A DNA stretch of 64,000 nucleotides from Dactylosporangium aurantiacum (GCF_000716715.1 NZ_JNYJ01000035.1:104060-168059), one strand, 5' to 3'; numbered from the stretch's first letter, positions 1 through 10,015 are shown. The notes: generated by a model not told the origin, from the letters alone. Program-made: numbers and translations.

Positions 1-65
1 CCGGATTGACCCGCACCGATCGGATAGGCAACCTGCCTAACAGTTGTCTATCCGTGAGGAGCACC

Positions 66-1259
66 ATGCGCAGACTCGTCCTCGGCGCCGCCGGGCTCGC
101 GGTCGCGATCGCCGTGGCGGGCACGACCTACGCCGTCGCCGCGGTGAACGCCGAGCGCGCCCCGGCCGTCGCCGCGGCGCCCGCCACGTTCGCCCACCCC
201 GGCGTGTTCGTCAGCCGCGCCCAGCTCGACTTCGTCCGTGGCAAGGTCCAGGCCGGCGCCCAGCCGTGGAAGGCCGCCTACGACCAGATGCTCGGCAGCA
301 GGTACGCGTCGCTGTCGCGCACCCCGAAGCCCCGCGCGGTCGTGGAGTGCGGCTCCTACTCCAACCCCAACTACGGCTGCACCGACGAGCGCGAGGACGC
401 CCTCGCCGCGTACACGCTGTCGCTCGCCTGGTACATCACCCGCGACAGCCGGTACGCCACCAAGGCCATCGCGATCATGGACGCCTGGTCCGCCACCATC
501 AAGGACCACACCAACAGCAACGCGCCGCTGCAGACCGGCTGGGCCGGCTCGTCGTGGCCGCGCGCCGCCGAGATCATCCGGTACACGTACTCGTCCTGGC
601 CCAACCAGGCCCGCTTCGCCACGATGCTGCGCACGGTGTACCTGCCGAAGGTCATCAACGGCTCCAGCAGCAACGGCAACTGGGAACTGTCCATGATGGA
701 GGCCGCGATCGGCATCTCCGTCTTCCTGGAGGACCGCACCAGCTGGGACAAGGCCATGGCGAAGTTCCGCGCCCGCGTCCCGGCGTACCTGTACGTGACC
801 GCCGACGGCGCGCTGCCCAAGGGCATCGGCAGCATCGACACCCGTACCGAGATCATCAACTACTGGCAGGGGCAGAGCACGTTCGTCGACGGCCTGTCCC
901 AGGAGACCTGCCGCGACTTCACGCACACCGGTTACGGCATCTCGGCGATCTCGCACGTCGCGGAGACCACCCGCATCCAGGGCGCCGACGTGTACCCGGA
1001 GATCGCCGACCGGCTCCGCCACGCGCTCGGCTTCCACAGCAAGTACCAGCTGGGCGAGAGCGTGCCGTCCTGGCTGTGTGGCGGCAAGCTGACGCTGGGC
1101 CTCGGCCCGGTCACCGAGGTCGGCTACAACGCCCTGCACAACCGGATGGGCATCGCGATGTCCAACACGCAGCGGCTCACCGAGCAGTCCCGCCCGGCCG
1201 GCAGCAACAACCTGTTCGTCGCGTGGGAGACCCTCACCCACGCCGACAACCCGGCCTGA
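66..1259 (+). CDS. secreted alginate lyase family protein
   Basis: Likely exported polysaccharide lyase of the alginate lyase superfamily (alpha/alpha toroid fold), acting outside the cell on uronate-type polymers; the true substrate is not shown by sequence. The start at 66 is chosen because it opens a signal peptide (MRRLVLGAAGLAVAIAVAG, Ala-rich cleavage region near residue 40) after a GAGGAGC ribosome site; the frame is open further upstream but that part is not signal-like. Helical toroid features follow, with an NGNWE motif near residue 203 and a WPRAAEIIRY motif, as in actinomycete alginate_lyase (PF05426) proteins. Length 397 aa is normal for a single-domain member. It is monocistronic and convergent with the next, leftward cluster. 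Family call good, substrate unknown. Confidence 0.85.
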   Translation: MRRLVLGAAGLAVAIAVAGTTYAVAAVNAERAPAVAAAPATFAHPGVFVSRAQLDFVRGKVQAGAQPWKAAYDQMLGSRYASLSRTPKPRAVVECGSYSNPNYGCTDEREDALAAYTLSLAWYITRDSRYATKAIAIMDAWSATIKDHTNSNAPLQTGWAGSSWPRAAEIIRYTYSSWPNQARFATMLRTVYLPKVINGSSSNGNWELSMMEAAIGISVFLEDRTSWDKAMAKFRARVPAYLYVTADGALPKGIGSIDTRTEIINYWQGQSTFVDGLSQETCRDFTHTGYGISAISHVAETTRIQGADVYPEIADRLRHALGFHSKYQLGESVPSWLCGGKLTLGLGPVTEVGYNALHNRMGIAMSNTQRLTEQSRPAGSNNLFVAWETLTHADNPA

Positions 1260-1260
1260 C

Positions 1261-3490
1261 CTACTACCTCCAGAACAGCGGGCGGGGGTCGAGCGTCCAG
1301 CTCAGCCGGCGCCAGAACCCCCGCCTGGCGCGCAGCTCGTCGACGTACGCGACGGCCTGCACGGCGGCCCGGGCGGCCTGCTCCTCGCCCGGGCCGCCGA
1401 AGCCCGGGCCGCCTGAGCCTGGGCCGCCGGAGCCTGGGCCGCCGGAGCCTGGGCCGCCGGAGCCTGGGCCGCCGGAGCCTGGGCCGCCGGAGCCTGGGCC
1501 GCCGGAGCCTGGTGGCCGCGGTCGCCGCGAACCGGGCCACCTCGGACGCCGTCAGGTGCGGCGGGGCGGGCCGCCCGGCGAGCCGCAGCCCCGTGAGCAC
1601 CTCCGCCCAGGCGGCCTCGACGCGCTGCGCCGGGGTGCCCCGGGTGAGCCGGCGGCGCCTGCGGACGCGTTTCGCCAGGGGTACCGCCACCGCGAACGCC
1701 AACACGGCCAGCCCGAGGGAACCGGCGCCGATCGCGACCGCGACCCCGGTGCCCGAGCCCTTGCCGGACCCGTCGCCGGTCGGGGCCACGGCCGGCTTCG
1801 CCGACGGCGACGCGGCCGAGCCCGACGGTGCCGGCACGGTCTCCGGCGGCGGCTGCGACGCGGGCGGCTTGGGCCGGAAGTCGTCCTCGGTCGGCCGCTG
1901 CACCGTGTCGGCCTTCGGCAGCGGGTCGAACGGCTCCCACACGCCGTTGAACAGCACCTCCGGCCAGGCGACGGCGTCGCCGCCGCGGACCTCGTTGCGC
2001 CCGGCGGCGACCCGGAACCCGACGGCCAGCCGGGTCGGCAGCCCCATGAGCCGGGCGAGGACCGCGAACGCCGCCGCGAACTGCTCCGACGTGCCCTTCT
2101 GCCCGCCGGCCTGTTTGGGGCCGAACAGGAAGTACTCGACGTTGGGGTAGGCATGGCCGCTGGGGGCGTCGCCGACCACCTTGTAGTGCTCCGACAGCCA
2201 GCCGACGATCGCGAACGCCTTCTGGTACGGCGACGACACGCCCTCGCCGAGGTGCTGCGCCAGCTGCGCGATCGAGTCGGGCACCTTGCCGGGCAGCGCC
2301 AGGTGCCGGGCCACGGCGTCGGTGTTGGGCACGTCGGCGACCTGCATCGCGTTCTCGTCGGGGCGGTGCGCCCGGGACACGACGCTGTACCGCAGCCCTG
2401 GCCGCAGCCCGTCGGAGAGGATCATCGTGCCGTCGGTGGTGTCGACGGCGACCCGCACGCCGTTGACCTCCTCCGGGGTGGCGATGCCGGGCAGCAGCCG
2501 CCCGTCGAGGTCGGCGATGCGGAACACCTGCCGGACCTGCGGGTCGGTGAGCACCGGCTTCGCCGCCAGCACCCGGCCGGCGTTGCGGTAGGTGGCGCCG
2601 ACGCGCCAGGTGACGCCGTCGTAGTCGTTGAGCACCGCGAGGCGGACCGGCGGCGGCGCGTCGGTGCCGGTGACCTCGACGTCGAACAGATGCTGGTCGT
2701 GGTTGAGCGCCCAGCCCGACAGCCGGACCAGCGGGCTCTCGTCGAGCGAGTCGAGCTGCGGCGGGGTCACCATGTTGCGCGGCTCGGCCGGGCTGGTGCC
2801 GACCTTGGCCGCGACGCTCGGGCCGAGCAGCTGCGACAGCGCGACGATCGCGGCCAGGCCGGCGACGGCCCCGGCACCGACCCGCAGCCGCAGGGTGCGC
2901 CGCTGGTCGGCGCTGAGCCGCTGGTCGGACTCCGCCGGCGGCGGCCGGTTGGACACGATCAGCCCGAGTGCGGCGAAGCCCGCGAACGCGAGCGGCACCC
3001 AGCTCGCCGCCGTGCCGTTGGGGCCGACGAGGTACAGCGCGCCGCCGAACAGCACCGTCGGCGGCGCGTAGGACAGCAGGACGCGGTGGTAGCGCACGCC
3101 GAGCTCGGCGGCGGCCAGCCCGGCGAGCCAGGTGAGGATCACCGGCAGCAGCACGGTGTCCGGCTGCGGCTCGATCGGGATCAGGGCGAGCAGCAGCCGG
3201 GGGATGCTGTTGCGCAGCGCCTCGCGCAGCGCGGGCAGGTCACCGGCGACGCCGGCCGCGGCCGAGGAGACCCGCATGGCGATCATGACGGCCGCGGTGA
3301 GGCCGAGGACGCTCAGCGGGGCCGCGCTCCAGCCGGGCAGGCGGCGGGCCGCGACGCTGATGCCGACGGCGCCGGCGGCGGCGCCCGCCATCAGCTGCAG
3401 CAGCAGCGGGCCGTGGTAGATCGGCGACAGCGCGAAGGCGGCCATGACCAGCATGCCGAGCAGGGCCACGGCGACCAGCAGCCGCCTCAC
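1261..3490 (-). CDS. transglutaminase-like TgpA/DUF4129 membrane protein, frameshifted near 3' end
   Basis: GTG start at 3490 overlaps the stop of the upstream DUF58 gene (GTGA). The N-terminus has several membrane helices (residues about 1-200), then an extracytoplasmic transglutaminase-like domain (about 330-560), a Pro/Ser linker, one more helix and a DUF4129-like tail. The core is degenerate: the usual catalytic Cys in GxCxQFA is Ser (GTSEQFA, near residue 465) and the His of HAWPEV is Val (VAWPEV); only the Asp of FDP remains. The expected C-terminus (GEEQAARAAVQAVAYVDELR...) is in a different frame from the body. The switch lies where the gene enters a 15-bp tandem array at 1391-1510, so the 2230-nt span is not divisible by three. 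Without a shift the frame runs on to 1124. Last gene of the FnIII-MoxR-DUF58-TgpA unit; a sequencing error is possible. Confidence 0.8.
1391..1510. repeat. 15-bp tandem repeat array inside the TgpA-like gene
   Basis: Eight consecutive 15-bp units: six identical (1421-1510, unit gggccgccggagcct) and two diverged (1391-1420). On the minus strand in the frame of the C-terminal tail they encode repeated PGSGG, a flexible linker; in the frame of the main body they read RRPRL. The unit is a multiple of three, so copy-number change alone would not shift frame. Confidence 0.95.
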
Positions 3491-4713
3491 CACGCGCCGA
3501 CCCCGTCCCACGCGGCGGCGAAGTCGGCCCCGTCGGCGGCGGCGAGCACCTGCAGGCCCGGCAAAGCGGTGGGCACCTCCCCGTCGGCGGTGCCGAACGC
3601 GCCGGCGACCAGCGACGGGTACGCGGCCCGCAGCGTCCCGACCCGCCCGAGGTCGGCGACGCCGCCGGGCCCGGTCAGGTAGACGAGCGTGTCGCCGGCG
3701 CGGCGGGTGCGCAGCTGCGCCACCGTCGCGTCCAGCGGGTCGCCACCACGGCCGCCGTCGCCGCCACGGCCGCCGTCGCCGTCGGCACTGCGGTCGCCGT
3801 CGGCGCCGCCGCTTCCGGTGGCGAGGGTCGCCTCGGCGAGCAGGTCCAGGTAGGCGCGGGTGTCCCGGCCGGCCGCGTGCCCGCCGCGGGCCAGCCGCAG
3901 CGTCACCGGCAGCTCCTCCCGGAACGCCGCCATCACGATCGACGCGGCCGCCTCGCACGCGGACTCGAAGTGCTCGCTGGCCTGGGCCCGGTCGGCGTCG
4001 GGGTAGGCGGCGAGGCGGTCGTCGAGCAGCACCACCAGCCGCGGCAGGCTGGTGTCGAGGTGCTCGCGGACCATCAGCTCACCGACCCGGGCGGTCGTGC
4101 GCCAGTGCACGTGCCGCAGCTCGTCGCCGACGACGTACTCCCGCAGCGTGTCGAACGTGATGCTGCCGTGCGGCACCCGGTCGACCCGCCCGTCGAGGGA
4201 GCGCATCACCCCGGTCGGCACCGCGCTCAGGTGGTGCACCGTCGGGTACACCCACACCTTGCTGACGCCGCCGTAGCCGCGCGCGAGGGTCAGCAGCCCG
4301 AGCGGGTCGCGCCGCACGACGCGCAGCGGCCCGATCTCGACCACGCCGCGGCGGGCCGTCGGCACCGGGTAGGAGGCGGTGGTGGTGCCGCCGGCCTTGA
4401 GGCGCAGCAGCGGCACCGGCACCGCCGCCGGGCCGCACCGGTCGTGGGCGACCAGCGTCGCGCCCCGCAGCCGGCTGCTGTTGCCGACGGTGAGCGTCAC
4501 CGTGCTGGATTCGCCGCGCATGACCCGGTCGGGGTCGACGGCCCGCCGCACGGTCAGCCGGGGCCGCCACCACACGTACGCGAACCCGAACAGCACCGCG
4601 GCGACGGCGGCCGTGCCGAGGACGGTGAGCTGCGCGTACTGGAACCCGAACCCCACGGCGAGCAGGACCGTCGCGGCCGCGGACAGACCGGCCCCGCGAG
4701 AGGTGAGCCGCAT
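3487..4713 (-). CDS. DUF58 domain-containing membrane-anchored protein
   Basis: Two N-terminal membrane helices (residues about 10-55) precede a beta-rich region and a DUF58 domain with the family signature HVHWRTTARVGELMVRE near residues 200-215, then a von Willebrand-A-like C-terminal half. DUF58 proteins pair with MoxR AAA ATPases, probably in assembly or remodelling of envelope complexes. ATG at 4713 lies 2 nt after the MoxR stop, and the 3' end overlaps the TgpA start, so the genes are translationally coupled. A low-complexity insert GGADGDRSADGDGGRGGDGGRGG sits near residues 305-330. 408 aa, usual length. Family call confident, role inferred from context. Confidence 0.9.
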   Translation of the reverse strand: MRLTSRGAGLSAAATVLLAVGFGFQYAQLTVLGTAAVAAVLFGFAYVWWRPRLTVRRAVDPDRVMRGESSTVTLTVGNSSRLRGATLVAHDRCGPAAVPVPLLRLKAGGTTTASYPVPTARRGVVEIGPLRVVRRDPLGLLTLARGYGGVSKVWVYPTVHHLSAVPTGVMRSLDGRVDRVPHGSITFDTLREYVVGDELRHVHWRTTARVGELMVREHLDTSLPRLVVLLDDRLAAYPDADRAQASEHFESACEAAASIVMAAFREELPVTLRLARGGHAAGRDTRAYLDLLAEATLATGSGGADGDRSADGDGGRGGDGGRGGDPLDATVAQLRTRRAGDTLVYLTGPGGVADLGRVGTLRAAYPSLVAGAFGTADGEVPTALPGLQVLAAADGADFAAAWDGVGAW

Positions 4714-4715
4714 CG

Positions 4716-5771
4716 TCAGACCGTGGCGGGTGCTGCGGCCGGCACGGGCACCGGCACCGCGTCGAGCACCTCGCGCACGACGTCGCCGGGCGCGACGCCG
4801 CGGACCTGCGCGTCGGGCGACAGCAGCAGCCGGTGCGCGAACACCGCCTCGGCGAGGGCCTTGAGGTCCTCGGGCACCACGTAGCCGCGGCCGTCGATGA
4901 GCGCGTACGCCGACGCGGCCCGGGTCAGCGCGATGACGCCGCGGGGGCTGACGCCGACGCGCACCCGCGGATGGGCGCGGGTCGCGTTGCCCAGCCGGAC
5001 CGCGTAGCCGAGCAGCGGATCCGCGATGTGCACCCGCCGGGCGAGGCGCACCAGCTGCGCGACCACCTGCGTGTCGGTGACCGGGTCGAGGGCCTCGGGG
5101 GACCGGGTCACGGCGCCGCGCAGCACCTCGATCTCGACCGCCTCGCTCGGGTAGCCGACGGCGAGCTTCATGAGGAACCGGTCCAGCTGCGCCTCCGGCA
5201 GCCGGTACGTGCCGTCCATCTCGATCGGGTTCTGCGTGGCGACGACGAGGAACGGCCTGGGCACCGCGTGCCGCACGCCGTCGACGGTGACGTACCGCTC
5301 CTCCATGACCTCCAGCAGCGCCGACTGCGTCTTCGGCGACGCCCGGTTGATCTCGTCCGCGATGACGATGTTGGCGAACACCGGCCCGGGGTGGAACTCG
5401 AAGCCGCGGGTCGCCTGGTTGAAGATGGTGACCCCGGTGACGTCGGACGGCAGCAGGTCGGGCGTGAACTGGATGCGCCGCCACTGCCCCTGCACGCTGG
5501 CCGCCATGGCCCGCGCCAGGGTCGTCTTGCCGACCCCGGGCACGTCCTCGAGCAGCACGTGGCCCTCGGCGAGCAGCGCCGTCATGGTCAGCCGGATCAC
5601 CTGCTGCTTGCCCAGCACGATCGAGTCGATGTTGCGGGCGAGCCGGCCGACCAGGTCCGCCGCCGCCGCGATCTCCTCGGGGCCGGGCGGACCCTGGTCG
5701 TGCGGCACGACGGGCGGTGCGACGGGCGGTGCGACGGGCTGGGTGCCAGGGGGTGGTTCGGGTGTGCTCAC
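4716..5771 (-). CDS. MoxR-family AAA+ ATPase
   Basis: Cytosolic AAA+ ATPase of the MoxR group, expected to act as a chaperone-like partner of the adjacent DUF58 protein. Walker A GVGKTTLA is near residue 80, Walker B IVIADEINRA near residue 140, sensor 1 ATQNPIE near residue 180, and an AAA lid follows. The GTG at 5771 is preferred because AGGAG lies 4 nt upstream; an in-frame ATG at 5789 (six codons earlier) is possible. The Pro-rich first 30 residues (repeated VAPP) are typical of actinomycete members. It starts 22 nt after the large FnIII gene stops and sits 2 nt before DUF58. Confidence 0.93.
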   Translation of the reverse strand: MSTPEPPPGTQPVAPPVAPPVVPHDQGPPGPEEIAAAADLVGRLARNIDSIVLGKQQVIRLTMTALLAEGHVLLEDVPGVGKTTLARAMAASVQGQWRRIQFTPDLLPSDVTGVTIFNQATRGFEFHPGPVFANIVIADEINRASPKTQSALLEVMEERYVTVDGVRHAVPRPFLVVATQNPIEMDGTYRLPEAQLDRFLMKLAVGYPSEAVEIEVLRGAVTRSPEALDPVTDTQVVAQLVRLARRVHIADPLLGYAVRLGNATRAHPRVRVGVSPRGVIALTRAASAYALIDGRGYVVPEDLKALAEAVFAHRLLLSPDAQVRGVAPGDVVREVLDAVPVPVPAAAPATV

Positions 5772-5793
5772 GGTGCTCCTGCCGGCCATGCGC

Positions 5794-8358
5794 TCAACAC
5801 TGTTTCAAGGGTCCGGTGCCGTTCGGCAGGTCGAACCACGCGTACGGGATGTAGTTCTCGCCCTTGAAGCTGATCTTGATCCAGACGCTGCTCCGCTTGC
5901 CGCCCCACGGGGTGGCGTCGACGCTGGAGCCGTTGGTCTGGCAGATCGCGGTGTAACGGTCGGGAGCGTAGACGTCGCCGACCGCCGAGCCGTTCTGGGT
6001 CGCCGTCCGGTACACCCAGATGCCGCCGTTGGGCGCGCCGTGGCCGCAGTAGCTGGCGTTGCCGCAGACCACGGTGCCCTGGTAGACGGGCGTGGAGATC
6101 GAGCCGGTGCCGTCGGCCGTCATCCCGGCCGCGTTGGTGATCGTGACCGTGTAGCTGTAGTCGGTGTTCGGCCACAGACCACCCATGGTCAGCGAGCCGG
6201 CGCACGCGTTCTCCACCGCGCCGACCCCGGCGACGTCGAGCCGGCACCGCGCGGGCGCGCCGCCGCCGTCGGTCGCGGTGAACGCCACCGTGATCGACTG
6301 CAGCGCGGCCCGGCTGTTGGCCGTGTCGACGCGCATGGTGGGTGCCGCCAGGGTGTTGGCCGCGCCGCTGGCCGGGGCGCCCTCGCCGGCCTTGTTGACC
6401 GCCCGGATCTGCAGGGTGACCCGCTCGTTGTCGCCGAAGCCGCCGAACTCCTTCGACAGCCCCGTGCCGAGGTCCTGCTTGACGCCGTTGACCGTCGCCT
6501 CGTAGCCCGTGATCGGCGCGCCGTTGTCCTCCGCGGCCCGCCACGCGGCCACGATCGTGCCGCGCTTCGTGGTGACCGCGCGGACCGTCAGGCCGCCGGG
6601 TGCGCCCGGCTTGGTGAACGGCACCACCGACGGGCTCAGCGGCGACTGCCCGGAGCTCGCGCCGATGTCGTTGACCGCCGCGACCCGGAACGCGACCTGC
6701 GTGCCGTAGGGCAGCTCACCGGCCGGGACCTTGAACGTCGGCTGCGCCGACTCGAAGGTCTTCGACTCGTCCCCGGAGACCGTCGTGATCGTGTACCGGA
6801 CGATCTTGTGCCCCTGCCCGTTGGCGGCCGGCCACGTGACGGTGACCGTGCCGTCGGGGTTGGCGGTCGCCGCCACGCTCACCGGCGCGTCGGGCACCTG
6901 CGACGTCGGTGTCACCGGGTTGGCCGCCTTCTTCGGGCCGCTGCCCTTGGCGTTCACCGCGTAGACGGTGAACCGGTAGGACTGCCCGTTGGTCAGGCCG
7001 GTGATGTCGATCGCCCGCTGGCTCGCGCCGACCTCGTGCTGCTTGCCGTCGCCCTCGACCACGTACTTCGTCACCGCGCTGCCGTTGGCGGGCGCCGCGG
7101 TCCAGGTGACCCGGGCCGAGGCGTTGCCGGGCGTCGCGGTCACCCGCGGCGGCGCGCTGGGCGGGCCGACCGGCGGCTTCGCCGGCGGCGGTGGCGGCAC
7201 CGGCGGGGCCTCGCCGCCGACGACGTCGTTGTTGTACTTGTCGACGACCTGCACGTGGTGCTTGGAGTCCACGACCCGCGCGGTCGACCCGCCGGGCGCG
7301 TTGATGAACATGCGGTCCTCGCGGACCTCGATCTCCAGGGCCTTGCCGCCTGCCTTGATCTGGATCGCGTCGAGCGGCTTGCCGCTGGCGTCCAGCACGT
7401 AGACCGTGCCGGTCGCGTCGTCGGCGCAGTAGAACCGCCCCGACCAGGCCACGCACGGCTGCAGCTTCGGGCTCTCGCCGGGCACGGTGAAGTCGGTGAC
7501 CGAGTCGCCGTTGACGACGTAGACGTGCCGGTCGTCCACGACGGTCACCGGCACGTCGCCGCCGACCGTGCGCTGCGGCATCGCGCCGTTGCCGGTCAGG
7601 CGCAGCGGCACCTTCTTCAGAGCCTCGCCGCGCAGCGTGGTCAGCGTCGTGGCGGTCTTGTCCAGCACGGCGACGCCGGTGTCCAGGATCGACAGCGCCA
7701 GGTCGTGGTTGGGGTCGGCGACGCCGACGGTCTTGACCTTGGTCGGGTCGGCCGCGAACCCGCCGCCCGCGCCGCCGCTGGGCTTCTTCGCCGGCGCCGG
7801 CTTGACCGCCACGACGGTGCCCTCCGAGGGCACCAGCAGCCACAGCCGCCCGGTGTCGTCGAACGTGCCGCCGGAGATCCCGGGCGGGAACGTCAGGGTC
7901 TCGCCGACCGGCAGCAGCGTCGCCGGGTCGAGCTGGCGCACCTGCCCCTGCACGGTGTCGACGATGAACGCCACGTCGTCGTGCACGGCGACCGTCACGC
8001 CGAGCCCGGGCGTGGCCTGGGTCGTCGCGCCGAGGGTCAGGCTGGTCAGGTCCAGCACGCTGATCTTGCCGGTGTTGAGGTCCCGCAGGATCACGAACCG
8101 GTCGCTCTGGGTCACCTGCATGGTGTGCCCCTGCGCGTCGGTGATCTTCGTGCGGGTGTCGACCTTGCCGGTGACGCCGTTGACCCGGGCGACCTCGCCC
8201 TTGTCGTTGCTCCACAGCCACGAGCTGACGTCGTAGCTGGCCACCGCGTTGTTGGCCGCGCCGGTGCCGAACAGCGTGAGTCCGAGGACGGCGATCAGGC
8301 CCACGACGGTGCCGAGCGTGACCAGCCCGCCGCCCTTGCGCGAACGAAAGCTCACCAT
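5794..8358 (-). CDS. large membrane-anchored fibronectin type III protein
   Basis: Surface or secreted protein of 854 aa. An N-terminal anchor/signal helix (about residues 12-35) is followed by a repetitive beta-propeller-like half (about 40-385), a Pro-rich hinge (PPVPPPPPAKPPVGPP), three clear FnIII domains starting near residues 400, 486 and 576, a weaker fourth (about 670-760), and a C-terminal Cys-containing SH3-like module with WGGKRSSVWIKI. ATG at 8358 follows a GGGGAGGGGG ribosome site. It heads the MoxR-DUF58-TgpA set, a conserved actinobacterial arrangement suggesting that the ATPase module acts on this surface protein or its export. Ligand unknown. Confidence 0.88.
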   Translation of the reverse strand: MVSFRSRKGGGLVTLGTVVGLIAVLGLTLFGTGAANNAVASYDVSSWLWSNDKGEVARVNGVTGKVDTRTKITDAQGHTMQVTQSDRFVILRDLNTGKISVLDLTSLTLGATTQATPGLGVTVAVHDDVAFIVDTVQGQVRQLDPATLLPVGETLTFPPGISGGTFDDTGRLWLLVPSEGTVVAVKPAPAKKPSGGAGGGFAADPTKVKTVGVADPNHDLALSILDTGVAVLDKTATTLTTLRGEALKKVPLRLTGNGAMPQRTVGGDVPVTVVDDRHVYVVNGDSVTDFTVPGESPKLQPCVAWSGRFYCADDATGTVYVLDASGKPLDAIQIKAGGKALEIEVREDRMFINAPGGSTARVVDSKHHVQVVDKYNNDVVGGEAPPVPPPPPAKPPVGPPSAPPRVTATPGNASARVTWTAAPANGSAVTKYVVEGDGKQHEVGASQRAIDITGLTNGQSYRFTVYAVNAKGSGPKKAANPVTPTSQVPDAPVSVAATANPDGTVTVTWPAANGQGHKIVRYTITTVSGDESKTFESAQPTFKVPAGELPYGTQVAFRVAAVNDIGASSGQSPLSPSVVPFTKPGAPGGLTVRAVTTKRGTIVAAWRAAEDNGAPITGYEATVNGVKQDLGTGLSKEFGGFGDNERVTLQIRAVNKAGEGAPASGAANTLAAPTMRVDTANSRAALQSITVAFTATDGGGAPARCRLDVAGVGAVENACAGSLTMGGLWPNTDYSYTVTITNAAGMTADGTGSISTPVYQGTVVCGNASYCGHGAPNGGIWVYRTATQNGSAVGDVYAPDRYTAICQTNGSSVDATPWGGKRSSVWIKISFKGENYIPYAWFDLPNGTGPLKQC

Positions 8359-8442
8359 GCGGCCCCCTCCCCGAAACCGGCGCCCATCATATTCCTGTCG
8401 ATTGGCCCTGCATACCCGGCGTATCGTGATCTGTTCGCTTCG

Positions 8443-9945
8443 TTATCTGCGCTGCGTGCAGGCCAGATCCGAGAGCGCGACGCTGTCCGTCCCATAGACC
8501 GCCGCGACTGTGAAGCAGTAGTCGAGCTTCGGGTTGAGGCCGTTGAGCGTGTACGTCGTGGCGCCCGCCGCGAGCACCTGCAACTGCCGCAGCGCGCCCT
8601 GCTGGCCGCCGGCGACGATGAACGGCACCGATCCCTTCGACGGATCGGTCCATGTCAGTGTGATGGATGTCTTGTCGTCGCGCAGCCGCAGCGAGCCGGG
8701 CGCCTTCGGGTTGCCGGCCGCGCCGCTCGCCGGCTGGCCCGCCGCGCTCGCCGCCCGGCTCGGCGCCACGCTGGTCGGGGCCGGCCCGCCGGGCTGGGCG
8801 GCCGGGCTGTCGGGGCGGGCCGCGAGGAACGACACCACCGCCGCGGTGACTCCGCCGAGCACCGCCAGGACCAGGATCACCAGCAGCGCGACGAGCGGCG
8901 ACCGGCGCCGGGGCGCGTCGCCCTGCGGCAGCGGCGGCGTGGCCTGGTCGAGCGTCCACGGCGCGCGCTCCTCGACGACCGCGCCGCCCGCCGGATACCC
9001 GCCACCGCTGACGGGCGCACCACCGCTGACCGGCGCACCGCCGCTGACGGGCGCGCCGCCGCTGGTGGGGGAGGCCCCGCCGGTGGGGAAGCCGCCGCCG
9101 CTGGTGGGATACGCCCCGCCGCTGGTCGGGATGGCGCCACCGCTGGTCGGCCCGTCCGGCGTGGACGACCAGGGTGGTGTGCCGGGCCGCTGCAGCACGC
9201 CCCGGTCGACCGGCCGCCAGTCGTCGCCGGCCGGCGCCGGCGCCACCGGCGGGGACACCGGCTCGTCCCAGTCGTCGTGCTCGTCCTGTCGCCACAGCGG
9301 CGCGTGTACCGGCTGCGCGGGCCACACCTCGTCGCGCGGCTCGGGCCGGAAGATCGGCGCGGACCGCTGCTCCACGGGCCACGTCGCCGGCCCACCGTCC
9401 GGGCCGTCCGGCGCCGGCACCCCCGCGGCGGGCGGCGTGGCCGTGCCCGTCGGGGCGGACAGCGGCTCGAACGTCGCCGGCGCCGACTGGTGCGGCACGT
9501 GGAACGTCTCCGCCGGCTCCGGCAGCCCCAGGTACCGCCGGGCCGCCCGCACGCTCGGGTGGTCCTCGCCGAGCGCGGCCGGGCCGAGCCTGGCCAGCTG
9601 CCCGTAGCGGCGCTTCGCCTCGTACACGTTGCCGAGCTCGTCGGCGATGCGGGCCAGCTCGTAGGACAGGGCCAGCATCACCGCGTGCCCGTCGCCGAGG
9701 CGGTGGTATCCGGCGGCGAGGCTCTCCTCCAGCAGGCGCCGGGCGGCGCTGAGCTCGCCGAGGTCGGTGTGGAACTTCGCGAGCAGGCAGGTCGCGGCGA
9801 GCACGTCCGGATCGTCGGCGCCGAGCGCGCCGCCGGCGGCGTCGAGTGCCTGGTCGAGCAGCGTGAACGCGCCCCGCACGTCGCCCTGTGCCGCTACCGC
9901 GCGGGCACCTTGCACGGCGTTGGCGAGTTGGGCGGACGAGGACAC
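8443..9945 (-). CDS. TPR - Pro/Gly-rich linker - TM - FnIII protein (copy 1)
   Basis: Predicted single-pass membrane protein of 500 aa with its N-terminus inside. Tetratricopeptide-like helices occupy residues 1-150 (LLAKFHTDLGELSAARRLLEES is typical). A Pro/Gly-rich linker (170-340) contains short repeats of PTSGGA and PVSGGA. One membrane helix (about 347-375) leads to an extracellular FnIII-like domain (about 400-500) ending ACTQRR. The GTG at 9945 opens the TPR region; the open frame continues upstream but without domain character and into the divergent TetR gene. It has the same architecture and C-terminal signature as the protein at 37267-39081. It lies 84 nt upstream of the FnIII gene and may be cotranscribed. 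Confidence 0.8.
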   Translation of the reverse strand: MSSSAQLANAVQGARAVAAQGDVRGAFTLLDQALDAAGGALGADDPDVLAATCLLAKFHTDLGELSAARRLLEESLAAGYHRLGDGHAVMLALSYELARIADELGNVYEAKRRYGQLARLGPAALGEDHPSVRAARRYLGLPEPAETFHVPHQSAPATFEPLSAPTGTATPPAAGVPAPDGPDGGPATWPVEQRSAPIFRPEPRDEVWPAQPVHAPLWRQDEHDDWDEPVSPPVAPAPAGDDWRPVDRGVLQRPGTPPWSSTPDGPTSGGAIPTSGGAYPTSGGGFPTGGASPTSGGAPVSGGAPVSGGAPVSGGGYPAGGAVVEERAPWTLDQATPPLPQGDAPRRRSPLVALLVILVLAVLGGVTAAVVSFLAARPDSPAAQPGGPAPTSVAPSRAASAAGQPASGAAGNPKAPGSLRLRDDKTSITLTWTDPSKGSVPFIVAGGQQGALRQLQVLAAGATTYTLNGLNPKLDYCFTVAAVYGTDSVALSDLACTQRR

Positions 9946-10015
9946 GCCGATACTCTGCCCTGTCGCGCACCCCCGGCGCCACCCCGATGCAGCGCGCCTG
10001 ATCGATACTTGTGTG

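Noticed and set aside
44..3682. Very long frames antisense or out of phase with the alginate lyase and TgpA genes
   Set aside because: Arg/Pro/Gly-rich shadow translation of GC-rich coding DNA; the real genes in the other frames have clear domains.
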